This document shows, one piece after another, positions 63,112-64,000 of a stretch of 64,000 nucleotides of DNA (the stretch's first letter is position 1; every line of letters begins with the position of its first letter). This stretch comes from a virus. The DNA is taken from the IMG/VR virus record IMGVR_UViG_3300036761_003567, positions 43,224 through 107,223 of that record; one strand, given 5' to 3'. The translations under genes were made by a program, and so were the position numbers. The notes below the pieces were generated by a model. The model did no database searches. It was given only the letters and a program-made list of their open reading frames with translations, and was not told the origin of the DNA.

Positions 63112-64000
63112 ATGACTGCTCAGGAGAAACGCGCACAATTCTTCCTCAAGATGAAAGGTCTGGACTGCCCGATCTTGGGGTCGGTTGTGTTCTGGAACGT
63201 GAGGAACGTCTCGATCACCAAGGACGAGTTCACCAAGCTGCTGGAGGAAAGCGGACTCCCGACCAAATACGCTCGCGAACATAATTACCGCAGTGCCTTC
63301 ATCCGCGCCCTGCGCAACCTGGAGGAAGGTCGGATCATCCGGCGGGTCAGCGAGGACGACGACTTCATCGTCTTCCAGTTCACGGCTGAACAGCTGACCG
63401 GCACCTCCGTCGGGTCCGGCGAGCTCAAGTACACGACCGAGACTCGGGTCATCGTGTCCAAGAGCAAGTACTACGAGACGAAGAACTTCGCCGAGGCCCT
63501 CATCTCGGAGATGCCCGGCTACACCGCCAACGCCGCGATCAACAAGCTGGTCCTCGAGCTGTTCGAGAAGGAGAAGGTCCGGTACAACTCGAGCGACATC
63601 ACCCGCTACCTCCAGCGCATCATCGAGGAGGAGGCGGACCTGATCACCCTGCGGGACCAGGGCAACGTCTACTTCGTCCCGGCGCAGTTCAACGGCGTCG
63701 TGGAGAAGGTTTCCACCCTGGTGTCGAAACTCTCCCCGAACACCAACGACGCGCGCTTCGAGTACCTTCCCGTGCCGGATGCCGAGGTCTCCAAGGTGAC
63801 CCTCGGCCGGTCCGTGCTGGAGGAGCTGGAGTCCGTCGTGAAAGGGCTGGCCGAAGAGGTCGAGCAGCTCGACCCCGGGCTCACCGACAAGGGCAAGATC
63901 ACCTGGATGGAAGCCCGGCTCAGGAAGGTCAAGAAGCTCAAGGACCGGATCGAGATGTACGGGGAGATCGTCCCCGACGTGAAGGTCAAGGAGCTCAACG
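63112..64000 (+). CDS. large unrecognised protein (partial)
   Basis: At least 296 residues, open to the right edge. ATG behind GTGGAGGAG. N-terminal winged-helix-like region (FWNVRNVSITKDEFTKLLEE; FIRALRNLEEGRIIRRVSED), then a second similar region (ETKNFAEALISEMPGYTANA) and a C-terminal coiled coil (VLEELESVVKGLAEEVEQLD). Repeated winged-helix units suggest DNA binding, which is inference. Confidence 0.65.
   Translation, partial: MTAQEKRAQFFLKMKGLDCPILGSVVFWNVRNVSITKDEFTKLLEESGLPTKYAREHNYRSAFIRALRNLEEGRIIRRVSEDDDFIVFQFTAEQLTGTSVGSGELKYTTETRVIVSKSKYYETKNFAEALISEMPGYTANAAINKLVLELFEKEKVRYNSSDITRYLQRIIEEEADLITLRDQGNVYFVPAQFNGVVEKVSTLVSKLSPNTNDARFEYLPVPDAEVSKVTLGRSVLEELESVVKGLAEEVEQLDPGLTDKGKITWMEARLRKVKKLKDRIEMYGEIVPDVKVKELN

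Overview
The window looks like the interior of a large, probably T4-like (myovirus-type), double-stranded DNA phage genome. It has tightly packed genes with ATGA/GTGA overlaps, strong AGGAGG ribosome sites and many proteins of 35-200 residues. It carries a phage-style replication and recombination set: RecA, DnaB-type helicase, an exonuclease-less family A DNA polymerase, a UvsY-like mediator, a T4 gp32-like single-strand binding protein and a 5'-3' exonuclease. It also has antisense HNH homing endonucleases. No rRNA, tRNA, integrase, terminase, portal or tail tape-measure gene was recognised. The host cannot be named; Shine-Dalgarno sites and four good -35/-10 promoters point to a bacterium with an ordinary housekeeping sigma factor.

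Layout. 0.2-15 kb: nucleic-acid metabolism (FAD protein, 4Fe-4S uracil-DNA glycosylase, RecA, helicase, polymerase, mediator, SSB, exonuclease) mixed with zinc-ribbon proteins. 15-19 kb: two glycosyltransferase genes split by an AT-richer antisense double-HNH gene. 19-27.4 kb: a mosaic of both strands with many convergent overlaps and very short divergent gaps, including a collagen-like protein, two enzyme-like proteins (HAD phosphatase, GNAT), a P-loop kinase-like protein and a short protein resembling part of the T4 capsid protein. 27.4-31.8 kb: a promoter, an unrecognised regulator-like gene, a ParB-like gene, a candidate three-way-junction RNA, and a SpoT/MESH1-like HD hydrolase. 32-35.4 kb: a zinc-finger gene followed by three modular DNA-binding-like paralogues. 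35.5-38.7 kb: small accessory genes, including two ABA-sandwich-like paralogues.

At 38.7-39.2 kb there is a sharp boundary: a 16-bp iteron-like array between two copies of a 22-bp direct repeat, then an extremely C-rich stretch. To its right GC content rises and every gene is on the plus strand except one homing endonuclease. From 39.2 to 43.6 kb short genes are separated by long noncoding gaps with paired hairpin elements. Stems differ between copies while loops are conserved, which suggests structured RNA. From 43.5 to 59.6 kb there is a long run of small accessory genes, mostly unknown. 57.5-62.2 kb holds a Ycf46-like AAA ATPase flanked on both sides by a DUF1257-like/DUF2997-like gene pair. 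The window ends inside a gene of unknown function.

Regulation visible in the sequence: four promoters with 18-nt spacers that share a dyad-like core, and a recurring GTATTTHA box before recA, ssb and other genes which in several divergent pairs lies within 13 nt of the start codon.
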